Assembly (NCBI GenBank): GCA_019894655.1
Contig: JAGXNZ010000068.1
Span: 1-8,073 of the forward strand
Length of the DNA: 8,073 nt
Source of the DNA: Promethearchaeota archaeon
Lineage (GTDB): Archaea > Asgardarchaeota > Lokiarchaeia > Sigynarchaeales > SOKP01
Direction of reading: 5' to 3'
How positions within the stretch are numbered: the first letter of the stretch is position 1; each line of letters opens with the position of its first letter. Below the pieces are notes generated by a model. The model saw only the letters and a program-made list of their open reading frames with translations, was not told the origin of the DNA and made no database searches. Shown piece by piece: positions 1 to 5,397 of this stretch. The position numbers and the translations under genes were made by a program.

Positions 1-172
1 CCCCAGTTAGTTTGTAATGTATTTTCCCCATTGCTGTCTCCATTACTTCTCCATCATCCATTACTCTAAGTGCGGATTTCTTCCACCTCATAAAACTAAT
101 TGTTAGAAGAATAATGCAAATTACAATTACAATGAATACAAATATTATTGTTTGCATAGTAAAATCTTGCAT
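1..172 (-). CDS. Membrane-anchored alpha/beta hydrolase-like protein, N-terminal fragment (cut by left window edge)
   Basis: An open frame reads leftward from ATG at 172 to the window edge without a stop, giving 57 codons. Residues 7-28 form one hydrophobic helix (mostly Ile, Val, Phe, Leu) followed by the basic stretch RWKK, which suggests an N-terminal membrane anchor with the rest of the protein on the cytoplasmic side. The next residues, ending METAMGKIHYKLTG, resemble the first beta strands of many alpha/beta hydrolases, where a phrase like 'GpveYavtG' comes just before the oxyanion-hole HG motif. That HG motif and the catalytic triad would lie outside the window, so the family is inferred from a short match. 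A second in-frame ATG at 157 would shorten the anchor by five residues. No clear ribosome binding site precedes the start. The gene follows the GPH transporter on the same strand, separated by an A/T-tract terminator. Confidence 0.6.
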   Translation of the reverse strand, partial: MQDFTMQTIIFVFIVIVICIILLTISFMRWKKSALRVMDDGEVMETAMGKIHYKLTG

Positions 173-186
173 TGACAATATAATAA

Positions 187-207
187 TTTTTTTTTTAAAA
201 AAAAAAA
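187..207 (-). terminator. Oligo-T terminator after the GPH transporter
   Basis: On the minus strand an uninterrupted run of eleven T (207-197) starts seven bases past the transporter stop codon and is followed at once by ten A. Intrinsic termination on bare oligo-T tracts is the usual archaeal mode. The T11-A10 arrangement is also self-complementary. It separates the transporter from the following hydrolase-like gene and may also sit in that gene's promoter region. Confidence 0.6.
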
Positions 208-213
208 GGTTTT

Positions 214-1605
214 TTAAAAGCCAAGTTCTTCTAGTTTAGATTTGTTCTCCATAACTTTTTCTTGAGTAAGGGGATAGAATTTCCAAAAGATCAATGTACC
301 GAGTAAAATGACCAACGCAGGTACAATTCCTATAAGGAGACGAATTGCCAATTCAATATTAGATCCACAAAGCCAGAATACCAATGTTATTAATCCTTCA
401 TCAATAAAGGCTGTTAGAAGCGATATTACTGCCCAAGTACCGACAAGTATACCTTTCTGGTTCTTAGCGTTACGGACGACAAAGTCATCTTGTACGTTCG
501 AATACAATACCGGCATTCCAATAGACCAAATAGCCCCATTTCCGAAACCCATTAAAAACATCAATATCATGAAATCAATATCTGTTTGGAAAAAACCGAG
601 TGCTACAACAAGGACAACTAGTATCAAGCTCCCGATAAGATAGATTTTTTTGTTATTATTCATTTTTTTAAGAATTTTGAGCCAAACAGGAATAGAAACT
701 AATCCACCCAACATAAATAGTGCCAAAAATATTGTCATATCACTTCCCGGCAATACAAATTGAGTTAAATAGACTACCATTCCTGTCATTATCGTTGTTG
801 CCGAAAGCCATAGAACATAATGAAGATATAGGGCCATAAAGCTTTTTTGTTTAAGCACTAACCATAGACCTTTAAATATTTTCAATGGTTCATAATCTCT
901 TGAGTAATATCGATCAATAATGATCTTGTCCTCCCGAGCACCCTTCAGTATGAATATAATGCCAAAAATAATCATAATTGAGGCCATAATTATTGCCATA
1001 ATGGTGTAGGATAAGGGGTTTAACTCTCCGAAAAGCACATCTGCCACCAAAAGAGGTGGAATTATCATTCCAACGGATTGCGCCACCATGTCAAAAACTC
1101 CCCAGGATCCTGCATATTTCCTTCTTTCTGTTTCCGTTCGAAATTTATCTGAACGAAGTATAGATACATGGATATCTACAAGCGTTATGAACAAATCATA
1201 CACGAAAAGTGACGCCAGAAGCCAAAGCATCGCTGGTAAAGGATCTATCAGTTTACCCTCGAGATTCTTTGGTAGATCTGGAGCAGAAAATACCATGACT
1301 ATAGATAGAGACAGTGGAATAAAGCCGATTACTATCCACGGAAAGCGTCTACCCCATTTTCTTGTCCATTTAAAATTCCGATCGGTTAGCCAACCGATTA
1401 AAGGGTCGTTAAGACCAGCCCATATGGTATTAATAGCAACAATAACCAATATCTGCCAAAATTCAAGACCAACAATTTGTTCATAATAAAAAAGATAGAA
1501 GAGATTTATTGTCGCGCTTGGAATCGTCCAGAGGATATTATACGTACCAAAAGATATGTTAGTCCAACGAGAATGTCTTGAAGTTGTTTCTACATTTTCA
1601 ACCAT
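214..1605 (-). CDS. GPH-family (glycoside-pentoside-hexuronide:cation) MFS symporter
   Basis: This is a 463-residue polytopic membrane protein with about twelve hydrophobic segments, the normal length for MelB/XynP-type sodium- or proton-coupled symporters that import sugars, glycosides or related small organic solutes. The GPH hallmark after helix 2 is present: NDPLIGWLTDR at residues 66-76, then KWGRR and FPWI at 83-91. Asp67 and Asp75 are the conserved acidic positions. The mid-protein RTETERRKYAGSWG (about 156-169) matches the family's Thr-Glu-Glu-Arg segment after helix 4. The C-terminal half carries the equivalent DDF...NAKNQKGILVGTWA region near 373-392. The substrate cannot be read from the sequence. 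I chose ATG at 1605: the in-frame GTG nine bases upstream (1614) lies inside the best ribosome binding site, AGTGAT. The gene diverges from the URO-D-like gene at 1971, so a functional link with it is possible. Confidence 0.9.
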   Translation of the reverse strand: MVENVETTSRHSRWTNISFGTYNILWTIPSATINLFYLFYYEQIVGLEFWQILVIVAINTIWAGLNDPLIGWLTDRNFKWTRKWGRRFPWIVIGFIPLSLSIVMVFSAPDLPKNLEGKLIDPLPAMLWLLASLFVYDLFITLVDIHVSILRSDKFRTETERRKYAGSWGVFDMVAQSVGMIIPPLLVADVLFGELNPLSYTIMAIIMASIMIIFGIIFILKGAREDKIIIDRYYSRDYEPLKIFKGLWLVLKQKSFMALYLHYVLWLSATTIMTGMVVYLTQFVLPGSDMTIFLALFMLGGLVSIPVWLKILKKMNNNKKIYLIGSLILVVLVVALGFFQTDIDFMILMFLMGFGNGAIWSIGMPVLYSNVQDDFVVRNAKNQKGILVGTWAVISLLTAFIDEGLITLVFWLCGSNIELAIRLLIGIVPALVILLGTLIFWKFYPLTQEKVMENKSKLEELGF

Positions 1606-1609
1606 AAAA

Positions 1610-1615
1610 ATCACT
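1610..1615 (-). promoter_or_regulatory. Ribosome binding site AGTGAT of the GPH transporter
   Basis: AGTGAT lies four bases before the ATG at 1605 and differs in one base from GGTGAT, the complement of the archaeal 16S rRNA 3' tail. It decides the start: an alternative in-frame GTG at 1614 is part of this site, so it is unlikely to be the initiator. Confidence 0.55.
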
Positions 1616-1652
1616 TATTTTTAATATTTAGATATTTCTATTTTTTTTATTC

Positions 1653-1660
1653 TTTATAAA
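1653..1660 (-). promoter_or_regulatory. TATA box of the GPH transporter gene
   Basis: TTTATAAA matches the archaeal TATA consensus and is centred about 51 bases upstream of the ATG at 1605. Initiation about 26 bases downstream of the box would give a leader of roughly 25 nt containing the AGTGAT site. The octamer is symmetrical, so direction is inferred from its position. Confidence 0.5.
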
Positions 1661-1665
1661 AAATT

Positions 1666-1683
1666 TTGATTAATACTAATCAA
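1666..1683. promoter_or_regulatory. Perfect palindrome TTGATTA-N4-TAATCAA, candidate operator
   Basis: Two 7-bp arms in perfect inverted repeat are separated by ATAC, an 18-bp site. It lies six bases upstream of the transporter TATA box as read on the minus strand, where factor-B recognition or activator binding occurs in archaeal promoters. Size and symmetry suit a dimeric helix-turn-helix or ribbon-helix-helix regulator. Such arms can also arise by chance in AT-rich DNA, and no second copy was noticed in the window. Confidence 0.4.
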
Positions 1684-1772
1684 TTTTTCTTATTTTAAAG
1701 ATTTCCTTTTTATACTGATAACAATGCCAAAAATGACAAAAAGTCTAAACTTGAATTGCGATTCTCATATCT

Positions 1773-1872
1773 GGTTGCGACAATTAAGTGGAACGGAGCC
1801 AGCCTACGATTAAACCGTAGGCTTCATATCCAAAATCGTTGACCAACGTAGTGAAATGAGGCACACGCAACC
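1773..1872 (+). ncRNA. Candidate structured RNA or IS200/IS605-type element remnant
   Basis: This 100-nt block is GC-richer than its surroundings. It is closed by GGTTGCG (1773-1779) and CGCAACC (1866-1872), a perfect 7-bp outer stem. Inside are a strong hairpin with an 8-bp stem and 7-nt loop (1801-1823) and a short CGTT-GACC-AACG hairpin (1837-1848). Nothing in the block encodes a protein of useful length. The GC-rich hairpin followed by TTCATATCC resembles the right ends of IS200/IS605-type transposons, where the TnpB guide (omega/re) RNA scaffold lies; I saw no tnpB coding sequence here. Alternatives are a leader RNA of the URO-D-like gene, whose start is about 100 nt downstream, or chance pairing. 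It does not contain a recognisable B12 box. Strand is assigned by the direction of the downstream gene only. Confidence 0.3.
1801..1823. repeat. Perfect 8-bp inverted repeat (hairpin AGCCTACG / CGTAGGCT)
   Basis: AGCCTACG (1801-1808) and CGTAGGCT (1816-1823) are exact complements around the 7-nt loop ATTAAAC. It is the strongest stem in the window and is GC-rich in otherwise AT-rich DNA. No T-run follows, so it does not look like a simple intrinsic terminator. Confidence 0.75.
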
Positions 1873-1970
1873 TGGTTCATTTTAGTAAGCTATCTTAAAA
1901 ATTTCGGATCAACCTAACAAGATTGAATTGAAATGTAAAGATTAATTTGTTTTGTTTTAATCTTTTTTTT

Positions 1971-3230
1971 ATGGAATATAAAGAGGATATTGATAAAGCA
2001 AAGGAGCGAATGAATGCGTGGTGGGATCACGAAAAAATCATCGATCGTCCAGTTTTTAGTTATTATTATCCAACCAAACGAGGAAAAATGGGGGCATTTT
2101 TAGATGTTATGGGGGAAGATTGGACATTAGCTCGTAATCCTGATGGGATAGAAGAAGCTCTCGATGGTTTTGAACAAAGGGCAGGAGTAACTTATTTTGG
2201 AGGGGAATCAATTCCATCATATTTTCCAAATTATGGTCCTGGAATAGTGGCAGGATTTTTTGGAGTGACCCCACTATTTAAATCAAACACAGTTTGGTTC
2301 AGTCGACCAACAAAGCCAAATGAGATTGTTGATTTACTCGAGAGCGTTAAACTAAACCAAAATAACGAATGGTATTCCCGATTATTAAAAATCACGGAGT
2401 ATGCTGCAAAAAGAGCAGGAAAACATTATCTTATTTCTCATTCTGATTTAGGGGGTGTTTTAGATATACTTTCCTCATTTTTAGGACCAACAAATATAAT
2501 TCTCACCATGAAAAGAAATCCAAATATTATTGACACTTGCAGTACAATCATTTTAGAGAAGCTTCTAAAGGCTTATGATGATATGCAGGACGTGATAGAA
2601 AAACACTGTGATGGTTGTAATGGGTGGTTAAATGTTTGGTCCAGTAAAAGGTGGGCTCCATTGCAATGTGATTTTAGTGCCATGCTCAATCCAAAATGGT
2701 TTAAACGTTTTGTTCTACCCAATCTAATTGCTGAAACCGAGCATTTCGAGCATTCAATTTATCACATGGATGGCCCAAACCAAATACCCTATTTAGATGA
2801 TTTTCTATCTATACCAAATTTAACAGGCATACAATGGGTACCAGGGGCAGGTAAATCTCCAATGGGATCGCCTGAATGGATGCCCCTCTATAAAAAGATT
2901 CAAGCTGCTGAAAAAAACTTGGTAATTGATGCTGCACCTGAACTTGTCTCATCAGTATATAAAAACCTCAACTCTAAAGGTTTGTATGTCCGTACATTTT
3001 ACAGAACTGAGAATATTAAGAATTTCTACTTACCAAGCTTTCTTGGAGGAGAAGATGGCTTAATTATAAATGAAGCTAGGATTTGGTTTGAGGAACAAGG
3101 AAAGAATAAAATAATGAAGGAAGAATTGGACAAATTTTTAAGGTTGAGGAAGATTGAAGTAGATAATAAAGTTAGAAAAGATCTACTCAAGGAAATTAAT
3201 AGTTCAATGTTAGATAAAAAATTTTTCTAA
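1971..3230 (+). CDS. Uroporphyrinogen decarboxylase (URO-D)-fold protein lacking the HxC zinc motif
   Basis: The product is a 419-residue soluble protein. Its N-terminal AKERMNAWWDHEKIIDRP (10-27) is typical of a divergent branch of the URO-D superfamily, the TIM-barrel fold shared by haem-pathway URO-D and by corrinoid:thiol methyltransferases such as MtaA/MtbA. Other landmarks are the ISHSDLGG segment (155-162), CDFSAML (233-239) and YHMDGPNQIPYLDDFLSIP (264-282), then GIQWVPGAG (286-294). At the place where methyltransferases carry zinc-binding His-x-Cys this protein has His265-Met-Asp267. Family members with the HxD form are known from sequence, but I know of no settled reaction for them. 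The last 40 residues are charged and helical. ATG at 1971 is preferred to an in-frame TTG at 1947 because homologous N-termini begin near MEY. Eight T precede the ATG with no ribosome binding site, so a leaderless or very short-leader mRNA is possible. It diverges from the GPH transporter. Confidence 0.8.
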   Translation: MEYKEDIDKAKERMNAWWDHEKIIDRPVFSYYYPTKRGKMGAFLDVMGEDWTLARNPDGIEEALDGFEQRAGVTYFGGESIPSYFPNYGPGIVAGFFGVTPLFKSNTVWFSRPTKPNEIVDLLESVKLNQNNEWYSRLLKITEYAAKRAGKHYLISHSDLGGVLDILSSFLGPTNIILTMKRNPNIIDTCSTIILEKLLKAYDDMQDVIEKHCDGCNGWLNVWSSKRWAPLQCDFSAMLNPKWFKRFVLPNLIAETEHFEHSIYHMDGPNQIPYLDDFLSIPNLTGIQWVPGAGKSPMGSPEWMPLYKKIQAAEKNLVIDAAPELVSSVYKNLNSKGLYVRTFYRTENIKNFYLPSFLGGEDGLIINEARIWFEEQGKNKIMKEELDKFLRLRKIEVDNKVRKDLLKEINSSMLDKKFF

Positions 3231-3274
3231 ATATTCTCGAAGATAATAAAAAAAAATCCAATTGAGAGAATAAC

Positions 3275-3308
3275 TATTTATACAAGAAATGTTCTAGTAT
3301 ACATGTGA
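3275..3308 (+). promoter_or_regulatory. TATA box and ribosome binding site of the toxin-antitoxin operon
   Basis: TATTTATA (3275-3282) lies about 36 bases upstream of the antitoxin ATG at 3315, and initiation about 26 bases downstream of it would leave a leader of roughly 10 nt. GTGA at 3305-3308, six bases before the ATG, is a weak ribosome binding site. The nearby short palindromes GTATAC (3297-3302) and ACATGT (3301-3306) fall where an autoregulating antitoxin could bind, but this is only positional. Confidence 0.4.
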
Positions 3309-3314
3309 ATTATA

Positions 3315-3614
3315 ATGAAAATTCTTTCAGTAAGAATAGATGATGATCTTGATCAAAAATTAAGCTTCCTAATGGCAAAATTGAAAAAAAATGATAAATC
3401 TTCTTACATCCGTCAATTATTAGAGAAATCTCTCACAGATGAAATGTTTGAAGTGCTTTGCAAAGAAGTTGGAGAAAAAAACATTAGTATTTGGAAAGCT
3501 GCGGAAACAGCAGGAGTCTCATTAAGAAGGATGATGGAGCATTTAAAGAGAAGAAATATTATAGGATATGATGAACAAGCATTAAAGGAAGATCTTGAAT
3601 TTGCTTTAGATTAG
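3315..3614 (+). CDS. UPF0175-like antitoxin (ribbon-helix-helix plus C-terminal HTH)
   Basis: This is a 99-residue small DNA-binding protein. Residues 1-40 (MKILSVRIDDDLDQKL, then KSSYIRQLLEKSL) fit a ribbon-helix-helix domain: one beta strand and two helices, with Ser-Ser capping the second helix. Residues 53-80 (GEKNISIWKAAETAGVSLRR...LKRRN) match the UPF0175 signature, in which a short helix-turn-helix (KAAETAGVS) follows the conserved '(I/V)S...AAE.AG' phrase. The tail, YDEQALKEDLE, is also typical of the family. In known pairs the RHH part dimerises on the operator and the C-terminal part neutralises the partner. The stop is nine bases before the PIN-domain gene, so the two form one operon with the usual antitoxin-first order. 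Autoregulation is expected from family behaviour. The length is normal. Confidence 0.8.
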   Translation: MKILSVRIDDDLDQKLSFLMAKLKKNDKSSYIRQLLEKSLTDEMFEVLCKEVGEKNISIWKAAETAGVSLRRMMEHLKRRNIIGYDEQALKEDLEFALD

Positions 3615-3623
3615 ACAAAAATT

Positions 3624-4139
3624 ATGATCGGAATAATAAATGCATCACCATTGATATATCTAGGAAAAATTGGCGCAATTTCACTGATTCCTAAGCTCTT
3701 TACGCAATGTTATACTACTTTAATTGTTAAAAAAGAAGTATTAATAAATAAAACAGCACCCGAGCTTTCTATTTTAAAAGAAAGTTTTTCTAGCTGGCTT
3801 TTATTAAAGGAACCAACCAACGTTCAACTCGTTGATAGACTTAAGAAACTTCAAATTCATATTGGAGAAGCTTCAGTTATAGCTCTTGCAAAGGAACTAC
3901 AAGATAAAAAAGATGAGAATATTATCATCATTGATGATTTAGCAGCAAGAGAGATAGCTAGAACATTAGATTTAGCAGTTACTGGAACTATTGGTGTTTT
4001 AATTAAAGCTTTGGTTTCAAAATTAATCTCAGTAGAAAAATGTAAAAGTTACCTCCAAATTCTCATAGAAAATACTACTTTTAGAATAACTTCTGCCATG
4101 TATTCAAAAATACTTAAACAAATTGAAAGCTTTAAATAA
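3624..4139 (+). CDS. DUF3368 PIN-domain toxin (putative ribonuclease)
   Basis: This 171-residue protein has the layout of DUF3368 PIN proteins, VapC-like metal-dependent RNases paired with UPF0175 antitoxins. The first strand ends INASPLIYLGKIG (5-17), with Asn6 where many PIN enzymes have Asp; Asn at this place is common in DUF3368. The second signature is HIGEASVIALAKE (79-91), with catalytic-type Glu82. The third is IIIDDLAAREIARTLDL (101-117), with Asp104 and Asp105, followed by the conserved VTGTIGVLIKA (119-129). So most acidic residues of the metal site are present and the gene looks intact. It begins nine bases after the antitoxin stop, with no clear ribosome binding site, which suggests translation coupled to the antitoxin. 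It ends six bases from the stop of the convergent URO-D-like gene at 4146. Confidence 0.85.
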   Translation: MIGIINASPLIYLGKIGAISLIPKLFTQCYTTLIVKKEVLINKTAPELSILKESFSSWLLLKEPTNVQLVDRLKKLQIHIGEASVIALAKELQDKKDENIIIIDDLAAREIARTLDLAVTGTIGVLIKALVSKLISVEKCKSYLQILIENTTFRITSAMYSKILKQIESFK

Positions 4140-4145
4140 AAAAGA

Positions 4146-5306
4146 TTATAAAATAAGTGGATATTTTCTATATTTTTCTATTGCGGCTCTCATCGCTAAA
4201 ATATTCTCCCAAGGTATGTTTAAAATGTCATGACTCGGTCCAACTATAAAACCACCGCCTTTTCCAGCACTTTTTATAGTATTTCTTACATTTTCTTCAA
4301 CATCCTTGGGAGTACCATAAGTTAAAACGCCTGAAGAATCTAATCCTCCCATAAAACATAAACGATCTCCTAACGATTCTTTTAACCCTGGTAGATCCAC
4401 ACCTGCCGTTGCTTCTAATGATTGTATGCAATCGAGTCCTGCATCAACTAAATCGGGTAAATATTGATCGCATTTCCCACAAGAATGAAGTACGACTATT
4501 ACACCTCTTTTTTTGCATATATTGTAAATCCTTTTGTGATAGGGAAGGATAAATTCTCGAAAAACTTTTAAAGAAAAAAATCCATTGTCTTTATATCCCA
4601 AATCATCGCCAAACATAACTATATCAACACCAACTTCAGCTAGTCGTTTAATTATTTCAATATTAACCTTCGTGTACTCATCCATGATTTCATGAATAAA
4701 ACTGGGATTTTTTCGTATATAATACGCAAAACGAGAAAATGTAATGCCCCCTATCAAAACTTCAGAGGGATTTATGGGTAAATTTGCCATAGGGTAGAAA
4801 TAAGGAGCAAGTGCTTCAACAAACCGCTCCCATTTCTGAGAGGAGTATTTAACTCTCTTGTTGATTAACTCTGTTGGTCTTCCATATCGATCCCAATAAG
4901 AATGTAAGATTTCTGGGGTTTTAAAATAACCTCCAACGTACCAAGCATATTCTAAACCCGTGTTTGGTTGTTTTTCAGTTCTATATAATCTTCCATCCAT
5001 ACGATTTAAACGACAATTTGGATACTCTGGAGGTGCATTTTCATATCTAATTTTGATCTTGGTTTCTCCAAAAGGATCCATTCCCCAGAGATCAACATTC
5101 CAAAAGCGTGGTTCCGTAATATAATATTTGATGTTGGAAATATTATCTTCTACATAAGAACGATGACGCTCCATTTCTCCAGATTCTTTAAAAGCTTGGA
5201 AAGAACGCCCGGTCTGTTCAAATCCAAAATAATGGACGGGTACCATATCTGGTTCGCCATCAAGCTCGAGAGTTTTAAAGACCCGCTCGCGTTTCGATAA
5301 TACCAT
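4146..5306 (-). CDS. URO-D-family protein, MtaA/MtbA-like (putative corrinoid-dependent methyltransferase)
   Basis: The 386-residue protein begins SKRERVFKTLELDGEPDMVPV, the normal URO-D-family opening, and its length suits the family. FGDDLGYKDN (232-241) is the superfamily's acidic active-site segment. VVLHSCGKCDQYLPDLVDAG (271-290) carries His274-Ser-Cys276, the position of two of the zinc ligands that activate a thiol acceptor in MtaA/MtbA methyltransferases. The third ligand is normally a Cys in a C-terminal 'aPGC' phrase; here the sequence is GPSHDI (356-361), so Ser358-His359 occupies it. GGLDSSGVLTYGTPKDVEENV (320-340) is also family-typical. Function could be methyl transfer from a corrinoid protein to a thiol, as in many anaerobes, but no corrinoid protein is nearby and true haem-pathway URO-D is excluded by the HxC segment and overall divergence. 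The start at 5306 has an AT-rich TATA-like stretch about 20 bases upstream and no ribosome binding site, hinting at a leaderless transcript. It converges on the PIN toxin gene. Confidence 0.85.
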   Translation of the reverse strand: MVLSKRERVFKTLELDGEPDMVPVHYFGFEQTGRSFQAFKESGEMERHRSYVEDNISNIKYYITEPRFWNVDLWGMDPFGETKIKIRYENAPPEYPNCRLNRMDGRLYRTEKQPNTGLEYAWYVGGYFKTPEILHSYWDRYGRPTELINKRVKYSSQKWERFVEALAPYFYPMANLPINPSEVLIGGITFSRFAYYIRKNPSFIHEIMDEYTKVNIEIIKRLAEVGVDIVMFGDDLGYKDNGFFSLKVFREFILPYHKRIYNICKKRGVIVVLHSCGKCDQYLPDLVDAGLDCIQSLEATAGVDLPGLKESLGDRLCFMGGLDSSGVLTYGTPKDVEENVRNTIKSAGKGGGFIVGPSHDILNIPWENILAMRAAIEKYRKYPLIL

Positions 5307-5385
5307 ATTAATATCTTAAATATATTTTTAATGGGAAAATGAATGATGTTAATTAGGATTATTGATATATCTAAGAGTTATTTTT

Positions 5386-5394
5386 AAAAAAAAA
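5386..5394 (-). terminator. Oligo-T terminator after the kelch gene
   Basis: Nine T on the minus strand begin three bases past the TAG stop of the kelch gene, a typical bare oligo-T archaeal terminator. No hairpin precedes it. Confidence 0.55.
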
Positions 5395-5397
5395 TTG

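Larger units (their letters stand above)
1606..1970. other. Divergent intergenic region (365 bp) between GPH transporter and URO-D-like gene
   Basis: This is the only stretch longer than 300 bases without a gene. From left to right it holds the transporter ribosome binding site, its TATA box (1653-1660), a perfect palindrome (1666-1683), an AT-rich filler to about 1770, a GC-richer block with nested inverted repeats (1773-1872), and an AT-rich leader ending in eight T directly before the ATG at 1971. A 29-codon frame (1724-1813) crosses the GC-richer block but has no family resemblance I would defend. Confidence 0.7.

Noticed and set aside
1606..1614. GTG at 1614 as the start of the GPH transporter.
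   Set aside because: It lies inside the AGTGAT ribosome binding site, and an ATG follows at the right distance at 1605.
1724..1813. Small plus-strand open frame of 29 codons ending inside the hairpin, possibly the C-terminal tail of a degenerate TnpB.
   Set aside because: The translated tail (ending LSGTEPAYD) is too short to assign, and the upstream codons look like random AT-rich sequence. It was kept only as weak context for the element-remnant idea.
1773..1970. Cobalamin riboswitch ahead of a corrinoid-related gene.
   Set aside because: No B12-box-like sequence or the expected larger multi-helix layout is present; the inverted repeats alone do not support it.
1947..1970. Upstream TTG start adding eight residues (FCFNLFF-like) to the plus-strand URO-D-like protein.
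   Set aside because: The extra residues are encoded by the T-rich leader and are hydrophobic, unlike the family N-terminus, which begins at the ATG at 1971.
3232..3272. Inverted repeat TATTCTC / GAGAATA between the URO-D-like gene and the antitoxin.
   Set aside because: Arms of seven AT-rich bases separated by 27 bases with no flanking T-run are easily produced by chance; it is not convincing as terminator or operator.
4146..5306. True haem-pathway uroporphyrinogen decarboxylase (hemE).
   Set aside because: The HSCG zinc-type motif and overall divergence place it with the methyltransferase-like branch, and no other haem-pathway genes are nearby.
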